Shown here: piece after piece, positions 1 through 6,353 of the stretch
How the letters are laid out: every line of letters begins with the position of its first letter
Numbering within the stretch: the first letter of the stretch is position 1
From: a virus
Reading direction: 5' to 3' (one strand)
Virus record (IMG/VR): IMGVR_UViG_3300020027_000017
Location: 1 to 45,483 of that record
Length of the DNA: 45,483 nucleotides
Position numbers and translations under genes: made by a program
The notes under the pieces: model-generated
What the model saw: the letters and a program-made list of their open reading frames with translations, nothing else
Databases searched by the model: none
Told to the model about the DNA's origin: nothing

Positions 1-144
1 GTTCTTATTACCTTGCCTCGCGGGCAGTTCGAATCGAGGCCTGACGCACATCTGCTAGAGGTGGGCGCGAATACCCTCGCAGTCGGCGTGCATGGGCGCT
101 GGGAGCTGCTGCAGTTCGCTGATGCTGCGCAAGTAGGGCCGACG
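1..144. repeat. Terminal direct repeat, left copy (circular-permutation overlap)
   Basis: Bases 1-144 match bases 45340-45483. Bases 19-144 are identical. Positions 3, 6 and 18 differ (T here, G at the right end). All three are third codon positions of the tail gene and are synonymous (Val, Leu, Pro). The overlap keeps one reading frame open across the junction, so the molecule is circular or circularly permuted and the window ends are arbitrary. Confidence 0.95.
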
Positions 145-693
145 AGCTGGCGCCTCACTCGACTGCTGCGAGGGCGCAGGGGCACGGAGCACAATATAGG
201 GCGCTCGCAGATAGGTGATACAGCCGTGCTCGTGTCAGGTGCAGGCACTATCAGGTTGCCGCTCACCACTGCCGACGTTAACGCTCCTCGCGTCTATCGA
301 GGGGTAACGATCAATGCAACGCTAGGCAGCGGTGTGGATCAGACATTCACGAGCGCAGGCGAGGCGCTGAAACCGTTCTCGGTGGTGCACGTGACTGCTG
401 AGGATGTAGGGGCAGATGTACTCATCAGCTGGACGCGTCGCGATCGCCTGGCGATCGGATTCGTAGATCCGGTGCCGATGTCAGAGAGTATCGAGGCCTA
501 CGAGGTAGACATCCTCGGTGACGGCAGCCCTGCATTAGTGCTGCGCACTCTCAGTAGCAGCACGCCTAGCGTCACCTACACTGCAGCGCAGCGGCTCGAT
601 GATTTCGGCAGCCCCCCGCCCACTGCATTCGAGGTTCGTATCTATCAGCTCGGCTCGCTTGGCCGGGGGCAAGTCACGGAGGCGATCGTATGA
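1..693 (+). CDS. Tail-tip hub protein, C-terminal part (continues from 44365-45483)
   Basis: This frame is open from base 1 and is the continuation of the gene beginning at 44365. Joined through the 144-base overlap, the product is 555 residues, of which the last 182 lie only here (145-693). The hub second half of GTA-like and siphoviral tails (phage tail protein family) ends in beta-rich, fibronectin-like domains. The segment here, with motifs such as SIEAYEVDI followed by strand-rich sequence, fits that, although I could not assign the domain precisely. The stop overlaps the ATG of the next gene (690) in an ATGA junction. Apparent internal starts near base 13 are artefacts of the window edge. 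Confidence 0.85.
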   Translation, partial: VLITLPRGQFESRPDAHLLEVGANTLAVGVHGRWELLQFADAAQVGPTSWRLTRLLRGRRGTEHNIGRSQIGDTAVLVSGAGTIRLPLTTADVNAPRVYRGVTINATLGSGVDQTFTSAGEALKPFSVVHVTAEDVGADVLISWTRRDRLAIGFVDPVPMSESIEAYEVDILGDGSPALVLRTLSSSTPSVTYTAAQRLDDFGSPPPTAFEVRIYQLGSLGRGQVTEAIV

Positions 694-1406
694 CTACACC
701 GGTGCTCGGATTAGAGGAATGGGAATCAGCGCAGGCACAGCCTGAGGTGACGGTTAACGAGGCCGTGCGCTGGCTCGAATGCTTTGCGTCACTCGTAGTC
801 GCATCGCAGGCGGTGAATGATCCCCCGAGCGGGAGTGACGGCGATCGCTACATTGTCGGCGCGATCCCAACAGGCGCATGGGCGGGACACGCGCTGCAGA
901 TTGCCTTGTTTATGGGCGACGCCTGGGACTTTCGCGTTGCGCCTGAGGGTGCGATTGCCTGGGTGTTAGATGAGGACGCTGCATTTAGATACCTGTCGGG
1001 GGTATGGACTGAGGAGGTTGACGATGTAGGCGGCAGCAGCACCTCGCAGGCCTATCAACTCTCAGGCTCAATACTGATTGCAGTGCCGAGCGCGCCTCGC
1101 TTTCAGGTTCCAGTGGCCGGCGCTCTAGTGCGATGGGCGCTGCATGCGGAAGGCGGGCCAGGCGATGCAGTGGTTGACGTGCGCCTGGGGTTTGCCGTGA
1201 ACTCGCCTCCTACAGGCCCTGGGGATTCAATCTGCGATGGATCGCCTCCGACTATATCGGCGGACGTAGGCAGCACTCAGGATTGCAGCGCATGGGCAGT
1301 TACCGCAGTTGACGCGTTCGAGGTTATCGAGTTTGTATTGCTCAGCGTAGACACAAACATAACGGCACTTCACCTGCAGCTGACTATCGAGCCTCCGCCC
1401 CCGTGA
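690..1406 (+). CDS. DUF2793 tail-associated protein
   Basis: The 238-residue product starts with the DUF2793 pattern: L-G-L-x-E-W near residue 6, Q-P-E-V-T-V-N-E-A at 17-25, GDRYIVG around 50 and TGAWAGH around 61, then Trp-rich turns to about residue 110. DUF2793 proteins sit at the end of tail-tip operons in GTA-like phages; their biochemical role is unknown. The C-terminal 120 residues are beta-rich, end in a Pro run, and may be a phage-specific receptor or trimerisation domain (inference). GGAGG lies seven bases before the ATG, and the start overlaps the upstream stop. Confidence 0.8.
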   Translation: MTTPVLGLEEWESAQAQPEVTVNEAVRWLECFASLVVASQAVNDPPSGSDGDRYIVGAIPTGAWAGHALQIALFMGDAWDFRVAPEGAIAWVLDEDAAFRYLSGVWTEEVDDVGGSSTSQAYQLSGSILIAVPSAPRFQVPVAGALVRWALHAEGGPGDAVVDVRLGFAVNSPPTGPGDSICDGSPPTISADVGSTQDCSAWAVTAVDAFEVIEFVLLSVDTNITALHLQLTIEPPPP

Positions 1407-1852
1407 CAGAGCAATGGACAGTCGAGACGCTTAGACAGCATTGCGAGAGTGTTACTCGCGAGCGAGACGCGCGCTATGCGCATCAGTTCGAGTCGATAGA
1501 GGCAGTAATCGTGGCGCAGCAGCGCGAGCTGCAGTCAGCGATACAAGCAATGGAAAGGCATATACAGCGCGCGGAGGAGGTGCAGGAGCGACGTTTCGAA
1601 TCAGTGAATACTGCGCGTCGCGTCGGCGATGATCTATCGAGGCAAATGATGCCACGCGCAGAGGGCGTTCAGCGTGATGCGGCCCTCGATGAAAAAATCA
1701 TGGCGCTAGCCTCGCGCATGGATCGGACTGAGGGGCGCTCGCGAGGCCTCAATGCGGGCTGGGCCTATCTCATCGCTGCAATCGGAATGCTGGCATCGAT
1801 CGTCACGGCCGTCTACGCAATATCGAGGCTCGCTGCTGCCTCGACACCCTAA
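1403..1852 (+). CDS. Coiled-coil protein with C-terminal membrane anchor
   Basis: The 149-residue product starts at GTG, overlapping the upstream TGA (GTGA). Residues 1-110 are charged and helical, with heptad-like spacing (many Glu, Gln, Arg) typical of a coiled coil. Residues about 118-142 form one hydrophobic segment (AYLIAAIGMLASIVTAVYAI). No signal peptide or catalytic motif is visible. Small coiled-coil/TM proteins next to holin-like genes are common at the end of tail operons, and a lysis-accessory or superinfection role is possible. I do not recognise the family. Confidence 0.7.
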   Translation: MTEQWTVETLRQHCESVTRERDARYAHQFESIEAVIVAQQRELQSAIQAMERHIQRAEEVQERRFESVNTARRVGDDLSRQMMPRAEGVQRDAALDEKIMALASRMDRTEGRSRGLNAGWAYLIAAIGMLASIVTAVYAISRLAAASTP

Positions 1853-1864
1853 GGAGCTGCTGCA

Positions 1865-2131
1865 ATGAGTCCTTTGCTTCCGTGGTATGAGTCGCTGATC
1901 ATCAGGCAGCAGGTAGTGCAGATGGTAAACGCGTTTTTTATCCTGCTCGGTATCTCGACGTCAGCAGTCGATATCGACGGCACTGTCGGCGCTGTGTTCG
2001 GCGCTGTGTCTGTGTTTACTGCGATCTGGACGCTTGTCACGCGCCTGCGCAGGGCAACGCCTGCGATTACTGAGGAGGCAGCGCAGCGCCTGGACGTCGA
2101 GCTGCGCAAGCTGCAGGAGCGCCAGCCGTAA
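1865..2131 (+). CDS. Small two-TM membrane protein, holin candidate
   Basis: This 88-residue protein has two hydrophobic segments (about 18-35 and 40-58) separated by a short turn with Asp residues, then a basic, charged C-terminus with helical heptads. Length and topology fit a class II-like holin. It is the last gene of the late operon, directly before a terminator, and is preceded by AAGGAG seven bases before the ATG. Against a confident holin call: no recognisable endolysin is adjacent. It could also be a generic phage membrane protein. Confidence 0.6.
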   Translation: MSPLLPWYESLIIRQQVVQMVNAFFILLGISTSAVDIDGTVGAVFGAVSVFTAIWTLVTRLRRATPAITEEAAQRLDVELRKLQERQP

Positions 2132-2135
2132 AAAA

Positions 2136-2158
2136 GGGGCAGCGCCGATCGCTGCCCC
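2136..2158 (-). terminator. Intrinsic terminator at convergent operon ends
   Basis: A 9-bp perfect stem (2136-2144 with 2150-2158, GGGGCAGCG/CGCTGCCCC) has a 5-base loop. Six A residues on the left (2130-2135) read as a U tract on the minus strand. It should end the leftward 2747-2183 operon and, as a bare hairpin, may also slow rightward late transcription ending at 2131. Confidence 0.85.
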
Positions 2159-2182
2159 CATCCTCCCTGCAACCCCTCTTTT

Positions 2183-2395
2183 CTATACGAGTGAGCCTGA
2201 ACTGTAAGCGCCGAACTCGAAATGATGCCCGTTCTGGTTCACCTCGCGCGTAGCTCCGCACTCATTGCACGTTTGAGTGTAGGTGACACAACCTGATGCT
2301 GATTTATTCTCGTGTGTTACCCCCGGCGTATACACGCCTCCGCTGTAGCTGAAATGTTGCCCGTTCGTTACCGACGAATGCGCGCAATGTTTCAT
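2183..2395 (-). CDS. Small hypothetical protein with one CxxC pair
   Basis: This 70-residue protein is last in the three-gene leftward operon. Two further Cys-containing segments flank a CNEC motif near residue 43, and several His residues (HH near 57) could complete a metal site. GAGG stands about ten bases upstream. The ATG overlaps the stop of the preceding gene. No family recognised. Confidence 0.6.
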   Translation of the reverse strand: MKHCAHSSVTNGQHFSYSGGVYTPGVTHENKSASGCVTYTQTCNECGATREVNQNGHHFEFGAYSSGSLV

Positions 2396-2553
2396 AAACC
2401 TAATCCTCGCTGTTTATTCATCCTCGACACAAGCCGCTGCAGGCGCTCCTCGTCATCAGGATGCACCGGCACCTGCACTAACTTGAATCCCGCGCCTCTG
2501 ATGCGATCGCGTTGCGCCTGCTTACGCTGCGCAGCTGTCTTAGGCTTGCTCAT
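2392..2553 (-). CDS. 53-residue basic protein, possible DNA-binding
   Basis: The frame is 53 codons with ATGA overlaps on both sides: its ATG (2551-2553) overlaps the TGA of the upstream gene and its TGA overlaps the ATG downstream. The first half is strongly basic (Lys/Arg/Gln helix, residues 1-20), followed by a short strand (FKLVQVPVHP) and an acidic/leucine helix (DDEERLQRLVSRM). Basic helix, strand, then D-E-R-L helix recalls small ribbon-helix-helix-like phage proteins. That resemblance is an inference. Confidence 0.6.
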   Translation of the reverse strand: MSKPKTAAQRKQAQRDRIRGAGFKLVQVPVHPDDEERLQRLVSRMNKQRGLGL

Positions 2554-2747
2554 TCGAGCACCTTAACGAGGGTGCAGCCTACCTCGCTCGCGTGCGCGCG
2601 AGCCTCCTCGCGAGCTGCTGCGTAGTCAGTGCAGCTAGCCCAGAAAGTCTCTGTGCCGATCAGAAACCCCCAGACGCCAGGGCCTTCGGGTTCCTCCCCG
2701 TGCTCCCTGTAGTAATCAGACACATCCACTTCGACGTATGTGCGCAT
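2550..2747 (-). CDS. 65-residue hypothetical protein, first gene of operator-controlled operon
   Basis: I place the start at the ATG at 2745-2747 because GGAG lies nine bases before it. Upstream in-frame extension would run through the operator region. The product is acidic, begins with a strand (MRTYVEVDVSDYY) and has a central Gly/Trp-rich stretch and a C-terminal helix-strand. It is the first gene after the palindromic operators at 2791-2806 and 2863-2880, so its expression is probably switched by their ligand. Function unknown. Confidence 0.65.
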   Translation of the reverse strand: MRTYVEVDVSDYYREHGEEPEGPGVWGFLIGTETFWASCTDYAAAREEARAHASEVGCTLVKVLE

Positions 2748-2790
2748 CTTAGAACTCCGGTTGCTGCAGATCAGGCTGTAGTCATTCTGC

Positions 2791-2806
2791 GCGTGACATG
2801 TCACGC
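2791..2806. promoter_or_regulatory. Palindromic operator, promoter-proximal copy
   Basis: This is a perfect 16-bp palindrome, GCGTGACATGTCACGC, about 44 bases upstream of the first gene of the leftward small operon. The same core recurs at 2863-2880. Perfect dyads repeated in one intergenic region are typical of dimeric repressor sites. I could not pick a convincing -35/-10 pair on the minus strand. Confidence 0.75.
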
Positions 2807-2862
2807 TGTATGCGAACCCCGTCGCAGATCACCCTAAGCGCAATTTGTGACGCAAGGCGCAG

Positions 2863-2880
2863 CGCGTGACATGTCACGCG
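2863..2880. promoter_or_regulatory. Palindromic operator, distal copy
   Basis: This is a perfect 18-bp palindrome, CGCGTGACATGTCACGCG, sharing the 16-bp core of the site at 2791-2806. The two centres are 73 bp apart, close to seven helical turns, so bound dimers would face the same side of DNA and could loop. A loose half site (TTGTGACGC) lies between them near 2845. Confidence 0.75.
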
Positions 2881-2915
2881 TGAAACAATGGCCCAAACCG
2901 AGAACCCAAAAAAAA

Positions 2916-2938
2916 GGGCCAGGTTGCGTGCCTGGCCC
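2916..2938 (-). terminator. Intrinsic terminator of the long leftward operon
   Basis: An 8-bp stem (GGGCCAGG 2916-2923 with CCTGGCCC 2931-2938) has a 7-base loop. Eight A residues (2908-2915) give a U tract on the minus strand. It follows the last gene (2970) of the leftward accessory run and separates it from the small operon further left. Confidence 0.9.
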
Positions 2939-2969
2939 GAAGTGCAAAGGGGGCAAGCTCCAAGCGCGG

Positions 2970-3515
2970 TTATGCCGGTGCCCCCAAAGCGGACTCTGTT
3001 CGAATCTTGGCCAGTGTTTGCGCAATCTGCGCGGGCGTATGCTGTTTCACCACGTTGGTGCCAGGCGCCTCAAGCCATCGGCCGTCTGTTGTAAGTTGCG
3101 GCGGAAACAACGCGAGCGCCGCGAACGCGTCAAACCGTATCAACGCTATCTGTTGATCGGTATCCCAGCGCCTAGCCAGCCAGGATCGCAGCTTTAGATC
3201 GCGGTGCGCTAGAGGAGTGCGCGGATCGATCCATATCTGTAACACGCAAACTGCGCCGACGCCTTCAAGCTCTATAAAATCCAGCGCCTTGTCTATGATG
3301 TAGCCAACGCGATCCGGCCTGGGCAGCGGTATTGACTCGTCAGAAAGCCAGGCGCACGTCCAGAGACGACAGCTGATTGGATAGGCAGATGTGCCGTATA
3401 CACGGCATCCTTTAGCGCATTGCTGCGCGCACCGCGTGGCACAGGGTTTGCCGATCTCCGCCACGGGCAATACGCGGCAGCACAGTGTGCATTCGTTACA
3501 AGTTCGTTGGCTCAT
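2970..3515 (-). CDS. YkgJ-type cysteine-cluster protein
   Basis: The 181-residue protein has ten Cys in its first 54 residues (6, 9, 12, 13, 25, 29, 33, 37, 49, 54), including CNECTLCC and a later YPISCRLWTC. That matches the YkgJ/CxxCxxCC family (PF03692), thought to bind zinc or an Fe-S cluster; its activity is not established. I chose the ATG at 3515 because family members begin just before the Cys motif. A GTG at 3548 in the same frame would overlap the upstream gene by 13 bases. Neither start has a good ribosome site. The C-terminal 120 residues lack a known motif. It is the last gene before the terminator. Confidence 0.75.
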   Translation of the reverse strand: MSQRTCNECTLCCRVLPVAEIGKPCATRCAQQCAKGCRVYGTSAYPISCRLWTCAWLSDESIPLPRPDRVGYIIDKALDFIELEGVGAVCVLQIWIDPRTPLAHRDLKLRSWLARRWDTDQQIALIRFDAFAALALFPPQLTTDGRWLEAPGTNVVKQHTPAQIAQTLAKIRTESALGAPA

Positions 3516-3535
3516 CTTTCGGTGGCCGCGATCGA

Positions 3536-3736
3536 TCACTTTAGGCACCTGCGGATATCATGCTCTTCACTGCCGGGCGCATCGTCGCCAGAATCTACCC
3601 ATTCAATCGATCGAAGTGCCTCGACAACCAGCAGCAGGTGTGCGATGAAATCAATGCGCGCGGGCGTGGTTGGCTGAATAGCTTCGGCCACCTCCTGCAC
3701 CTTTAAGTAAGCGTAATCGTAAGCTCCGCCGCTCAT
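3536..3736 (-). CDS. Small conserved phage protein (MSGG- type)
   Basis: This 66-residue acidic protein begins MSGGAYDYAY and ends with IEWVDSGDDAPGSEE, a pair of features I associate with a widespread family of short phage proteins of unknown function. Its ATG overlaps the stop of the upstream gene (ATGA). No metal or catalytic motif is visible. Confidence 0.7.
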   Translation of the reverse strand: MSGGAYDYAYLKVQEVAEAIQPTTPARIDFIAHLLLVVEALRSIEWVDSGDDAPGSEEHDIRRCLK

Positions 3737-4026
3737 GAGAATTCATCCTCTAGATAATCAATGATAGCGCTGCGTATTTTCTCCTGCGTACGCTGCAGCA
3801 GGTGCGGTAGGCGGAGTGTGAAAAAATCAGCGTGGGCCTCGACGCGAAAGTACAACGCGCAGACATCAGCGAAACGCCAGAGCCAAGCATCGGGAGGTTC
3901 AAACTCCCAGCCAACCTCCTTATAGAGCGCTGCCACAGCAGCCCGTGTAGGAGTGTCGAGGTAGAGCCTCAAGTCGATTAGATCCTGAGGCAGCGCAGGG
4001 TGATCAGCGACAATTAGGGTAGTCAT
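3733..4026 (-). CDS. 97-residue hypothetical protein
   Basis: I place the start at ATG 4024-4026, overlapping the TGA of the upstream gene; the longer in-frame extension is Arg-rich and looks non-coding. The product has amphipathic helices, several Trp (GWEFEPPDAWLWRF) and an acidic C-terminus. The motif GWEFEPPD resembles YEFKPPVGF in the product at 9933-10244, and both are early-region proteins of similar length. They may be distant relatives. Confidence 0.65.
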   Translation of the reverse strand: MTTLIVADHPALPQDLIDLRLYLDTPTRAAVAALYKEVGWEFEPPDAWLWRFADVCALYFRVEAHADFFTLRLPHLLQRTQEKIRSAIIDYLEDEFS

Positions 4027-4295
4027 ATCGGTAGCGGATCCACTCGTATGGACGTGACTCGCCTGCGTCGCGCCTCCTGAGTCGCAATAGCCTTCGCAGC
4101 GAGGTAACTCAGAGGCAGGATGCAATTCTCGCGCTGCCCTGGTATCCAGGGTTCCTCTAGAGCGTCGGCGAAATAGAAAATCCAGATCGCCTCGCCGCGC
4201 GGCATATGCCCGTGCATCTTGCGAAACGCTGAGGCGTTGAACGCACACTGGAAAGGCATTACGCGCCGCTTCGGCTCGACATACGGGCGCGTCAC
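4023..4295 (-). CDS. 90-residue hypothetical protein
   Basis: It starts at GTG 4293-4295, overlapping the TGA of the 18-codon frame upstream. A second candidate start is the Met at residue 13. Basic N-terminus, aromatic-rich centre (AIWIFYFAD), then a basic C-terminal helix. No family recognised. Confidence 0.6.
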   Translation of the reverse strand: MTRPYVEPKRRVMPFQCAFNASAFRKMHGHMPRGEAIWIFYFADALEEPWIPGQRENCILPLSYLAAKAIATQEARRRRVTSIRVDPLPI

Positions 4296-4348
4296 TTCGG
4301 AATCCCCTGTATGCGCTCGTCTCGCTCCGTCGCTAATTCTTTATTCAT
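4292..4348 (-). CDS. 18-codon micro-ORF linking two genes
   Basis: ATG 4346-4348 directly follows the TAA of the upstream gene, and its TGA overlaps the GTG of the downstream gene. The predicted peptide is MNKELATERDERIQGIPK. It fills exactly the gap between two real genes, so it may carry ribosomes across (translational coupling) rather than make a functional peptide. Confidence 0.35.
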   Translation of the reverse strand: MNKELATERDERIQGIPK

Positions 4349-4702
4349 TTACCATTTCCTGGTTGTCACAGAGGGATCTGATACGAGCGCCTCCAGCGTC
4401 GCGGTAATCGCTCGCTGATGTCCATATATAAGCGCTATCGTCTTGCGCATGTAATGCAGCTCGGCTATCACTGAGCGCGCCACCTCAGGTGCATCATGCG
4501 TACTCCATAGGATGTTCGAGGGCGGATCGCCTTTCAGCGCGTTAACTACGCCATTGAGTAAGCTTCCGAACCTGTCCATCAGCGCAAACGAATCTATGTA
4601 TTCGAGCGCGTCTTGCTCGGTAATGAATGTGCAGACGAGTTCGCCTGGCGTCTCGCCGTAGACGTTCCAGCCTGTGCTTCTGTCTTCATTCTTCAGATGC
4701 AT
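4349..4702 (-). CDS. 117-residue hypothetical protein
   Basis: The N-terminal 35 residues (WNVYGETPGELVCTFITEQDALEYI region) look like a small strand-rich module; the rest is helical. The ATG overlaps the upstream gene by ten bases. No family recognised. Confidence 0.65.
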   Translation of the reverse strand: MHLKNEDRSTGWNVYGETPGELVCTFITEQDALEYIDSFALMDRFGSLLNGVVNALKGDPPSNILWSTHDAPEVARSVIAELHYMRKTIALIYGHQRAITATLEALVSDPSVTTRKW

Positions 4703-5133
4703 CGCACCGCCTCCGAGTACTTGTCTGAAAGATCAATAAAAGGCACACCTGCGAGTGCGGCACCGAGGAGCATGTTCTTTGTGCCGTTGTGCCCAGGGAA
4801 CGCGATAACGAGCTGTGGGCGCAGCAGTAGCATGTTTCTGTTACGGATGCTGCCTGCAGACTTTACGTTGCCGTGAGCGCGGTAGTAATCCCAGAGCGCA
4901 GGGCACCCGCACGGCTGTACGCCTCGACGCATCGCCCACTTTTTCGCGAGCGTATCAGCGCCGTCAGCCTCGCCGTGCACCATCACGCGAAACTTGTACC
5001 TCAGGTGCAGCAAGTCAAGCTCGGCGGCAATGAACTGAAAGTCTGCGAACAGACGTCCGCCACACACAAGCGCGATATCGATACCTCGCTGCGGTAGAGG
5101 AGCGCTAACGAGCGCTGAAAAAAGTGGTGTCAT
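4693..5133 (-). CDS. YspA-like SLOG-fold (DUF2493) nucleotide-binding protein
   Basis: This 146-residue protein carries the DUF2493/YspA signature: CGGR at 24-27, GEADGAD at 54-60, SIRNRNML at 95-102 and FPGHNGT at 112-118. SLOG proteins are Rossmann-like and bind nucleotides or nucleotide-derived ligands. Phage versions are common, but their ligand is unknown; defence evasion or sensing has been proposed for the superfamily. It lies mid-operon and its ATG overlaps the preceding stop. Confidence 0.85.
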   Translation of the reverse strand: MTPLFSALVSAPLPQRGIDIALVCGGRLFADFQFIAAELDLLHLRYKFRVMVHGEADGADTLAKKWAMRRGVQPCGCPALWDYYRAHGNVKSAGSIRNRNMLLLRPQLVIAFPGHNGTKNMLLGAALAGVPFIDLSDKYSEAVRCI

Positions 5134-5531
5134 GACACTTGTTTCCAGTCTGTTTTTACGCGTTCGCGCAGGAGCGCTGCATAGATAAGGATCACGGCCT
5201 GCATTGCGTCATGCGATAGACTTAAATCTGTCTCAATTCCTTTATTGACGAATTGCCACGCGACTGTATCGCGCCCGATAATTGCGCCAGACACTCGGCG
5301 TGTTTTCGATAGCTCGATGCATCGCGTCTTAGCTAGCACTCGCAGCGTCATATCGTAGTCACCTATCCCAGTGCCCCACACAAGTTCTATACAGGTGTCG
5401 CAGACAATCTCATCAGGGTTATTCGATCCCCAGCGGGATCGCAGCAGCTCATCGCCTCGCTGCTGCCAGGCGCCTCCGCACGACTGGCATGGAGTGCGAA
5501 CGTGCGTACCGCCTACAGGCCTGCTATTCAT
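5130..5531 (-). CDS. Zn-ribbon-like hypothetical protein
   Basis: In 133 residues there are two Cys pairs, CQSC near 15-18 and CDTC near 44-47, spaced as in a treble-clef or zinc ribbon, followed by a mainly helical C-terminus. Probably a small metal-binding protein; a nucleic-acid role is possible but not shown. Overlaps both neighbours by four bases or fewer. Confidence 0.65.
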   Translation of the reverse strand: MNSRPVGGTHVRTPCQSCGGAWQQRGDELLRSRWGSNNPDEIVCDTCIELVWGTGIGDYDMTLRVLAKTRCIELSKTRRVSGAIIGRDTVAWQFVNKGIETDLSLSHDAMQAVILIYAALLRERVKTDWKQVS

Positions 5532-5773
5532 TGCGGCGGCACTCCGTGTGTTTTAGAAAACAATGCAATTCGCTCGACTATCACCTTAGAGTCGAAATCA
5601 TGTCGCCCCGCAAGCGTCTCGCGACACTGCTGCAAGATGCTCCACGCGTCGCGCAGTTGACGGTAGGCGCTGATCAATTCTCGCCCACGCTTAAGGAACT
5701 GCGCCCGCAGGAACCAAAGCAGCGCTACCTGCATCAGAAAAAACACCACGTTTGCGATAACGATCGGCGTCAC
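5528..5773 (-). CDS. 81-residue single-pass membrane protein
   Basis: I take GTG 5771-5773 as start because it overlaps the TGA of the LuxR-type gene (GTGA); the longer ATG form would overlap that gene by 120 bases. Residues about 3-22 are a hydrophobic segment (IVIANVVFFLMQVALLWFL), then a basic stop-transfer and a helical cytoplasmic tail. Could be a lysis accessory, an exclusion protein or something else. Confidence 0.6.
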   Translation of the reverse strand: MTPIVIANVVFFLMQVALLWFLRAQFLKRGRELISAYRQLRDAWSILQQCRETLAGRHDFDSKVIVERIALFSKTHGVPPQ

Positions 5774-6039
5774 GGGTTCGCCTCCAGCGGCCGGGTGCGA
5801 CGTCGATTCACCTGCGACTGACGTACGCTCGACTGCCGCACAACCTTGCTCGCAACCGCAAAGGAGCTGAGCTGCGCGATAGTCGAGCATCCGGTGGTGC
5901 GCCTCATGTTCGCTAAGTGATTCTTTACCGTGTTAAGCGTGATGCCTAGGCGTGCGGCAATCTCGACGCGCGTAAAGCCTCGACAGAGTAGCTGCAGTAC
6001 AGCGCGCTCCCGAGCAGTGATGACGACAGCGAGGCCCAT
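5770..6039 (-). CDS. Small LuxR-type (GerE) HTH regulator
   Basis: Residues 7-60 form a GerE/LuxR C-terminal HTH: ITARERAVLQLL, GFTRVEIAARLGI, then the recognition helix NTVKNHLANMRR. There is no receiver or ligand-binding domain, so it is a stand-alone DNA-binding unit with a basic tail. Such proteins dimerise and bind palindromes, so it is one candidate ligand for the dyads at 2791-2880 or 8531-8558 (inference). It is transcribed in the same leftward run. Confidence 0.85.
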   Translation of the reverse strand: MGLAVVITARERAVLQLLCRGFTRVEIAARLGITLNTVKNHLANMRRTTGCSTIAQLSSFAVASKVVRQSSVRQSQVNRRRTRPLEANP

Positions 6040-6055
6040 TAGACAGACTCCTATT

Positions 6056-6352
6056 TCACGGACGCTTGAATTGCTCTAGCTCGGCTAGAGTGAGTGGCGG
6101 AGCATCAGGATCTATGTGCGCCTCGTGATCATCGAGGAAAGCCTCGATTGCACCTCGTAGCGATGCGCGCCACTCGTTTTTAGGGATGACGAACGTAGTG
6201 ATTACATCCTCAGGCTCCATAGTGCAGGGCACCGTCTGCCAGCCCTCCCCGACGCAGGCCCAGTGCCCTCCATCGTCATTCACGATAGCCGGCGCAGCAC
6301 CCTCGCTGCAGGCCTTCTCTAGGCCTGCAAGTAGTTCTGTATCGCTGCGCAT
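6056..6352 (-). CDS. 98-residue acidic hypothetical protein
   Basis: Acidic, with a Gly/Trp strand-rich middle (GGHWACVGEGWQTVP) and a helical C-terminus ending in ELEQFKRP. One base separates it from the upstream gene. No recognised family. Confidence 0.65.
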   Translation of the reverse strand: MRSDTELLAGLEKACSEGAAPAIVNDDGGHWACVGEGWQTVPCTMEPEDVITTFVIPKNEWRASLRGAIEAFLDDHEAHIDPDAPPLTLAELEQFKRP

Positions 6353-6353
6353 T

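Noticed and set aside
1-144. Physical direct terminal repeat of the virion DNA
   Set aside because: The overlap lies in the middle of a tail gene, far from the terminase, and is best explained by where the circular assembly was cut, not by packaging ends.
2990-3015. TTCGAATC resembling a tRNA T-loop
   Set aside because: No T-stem pairing, acceptor stem or anticodon arm can be drawn around it; it lies inside the YkgJ-type gene.
5127-5138. 12-bp palindrome GTGTCATGACAC at a gene junction
   Set aside because: It lies in coding sequence over the start codon of the SLOG gene, has no second copy and differs from the 2791/2863 dyads, so it may be chance.
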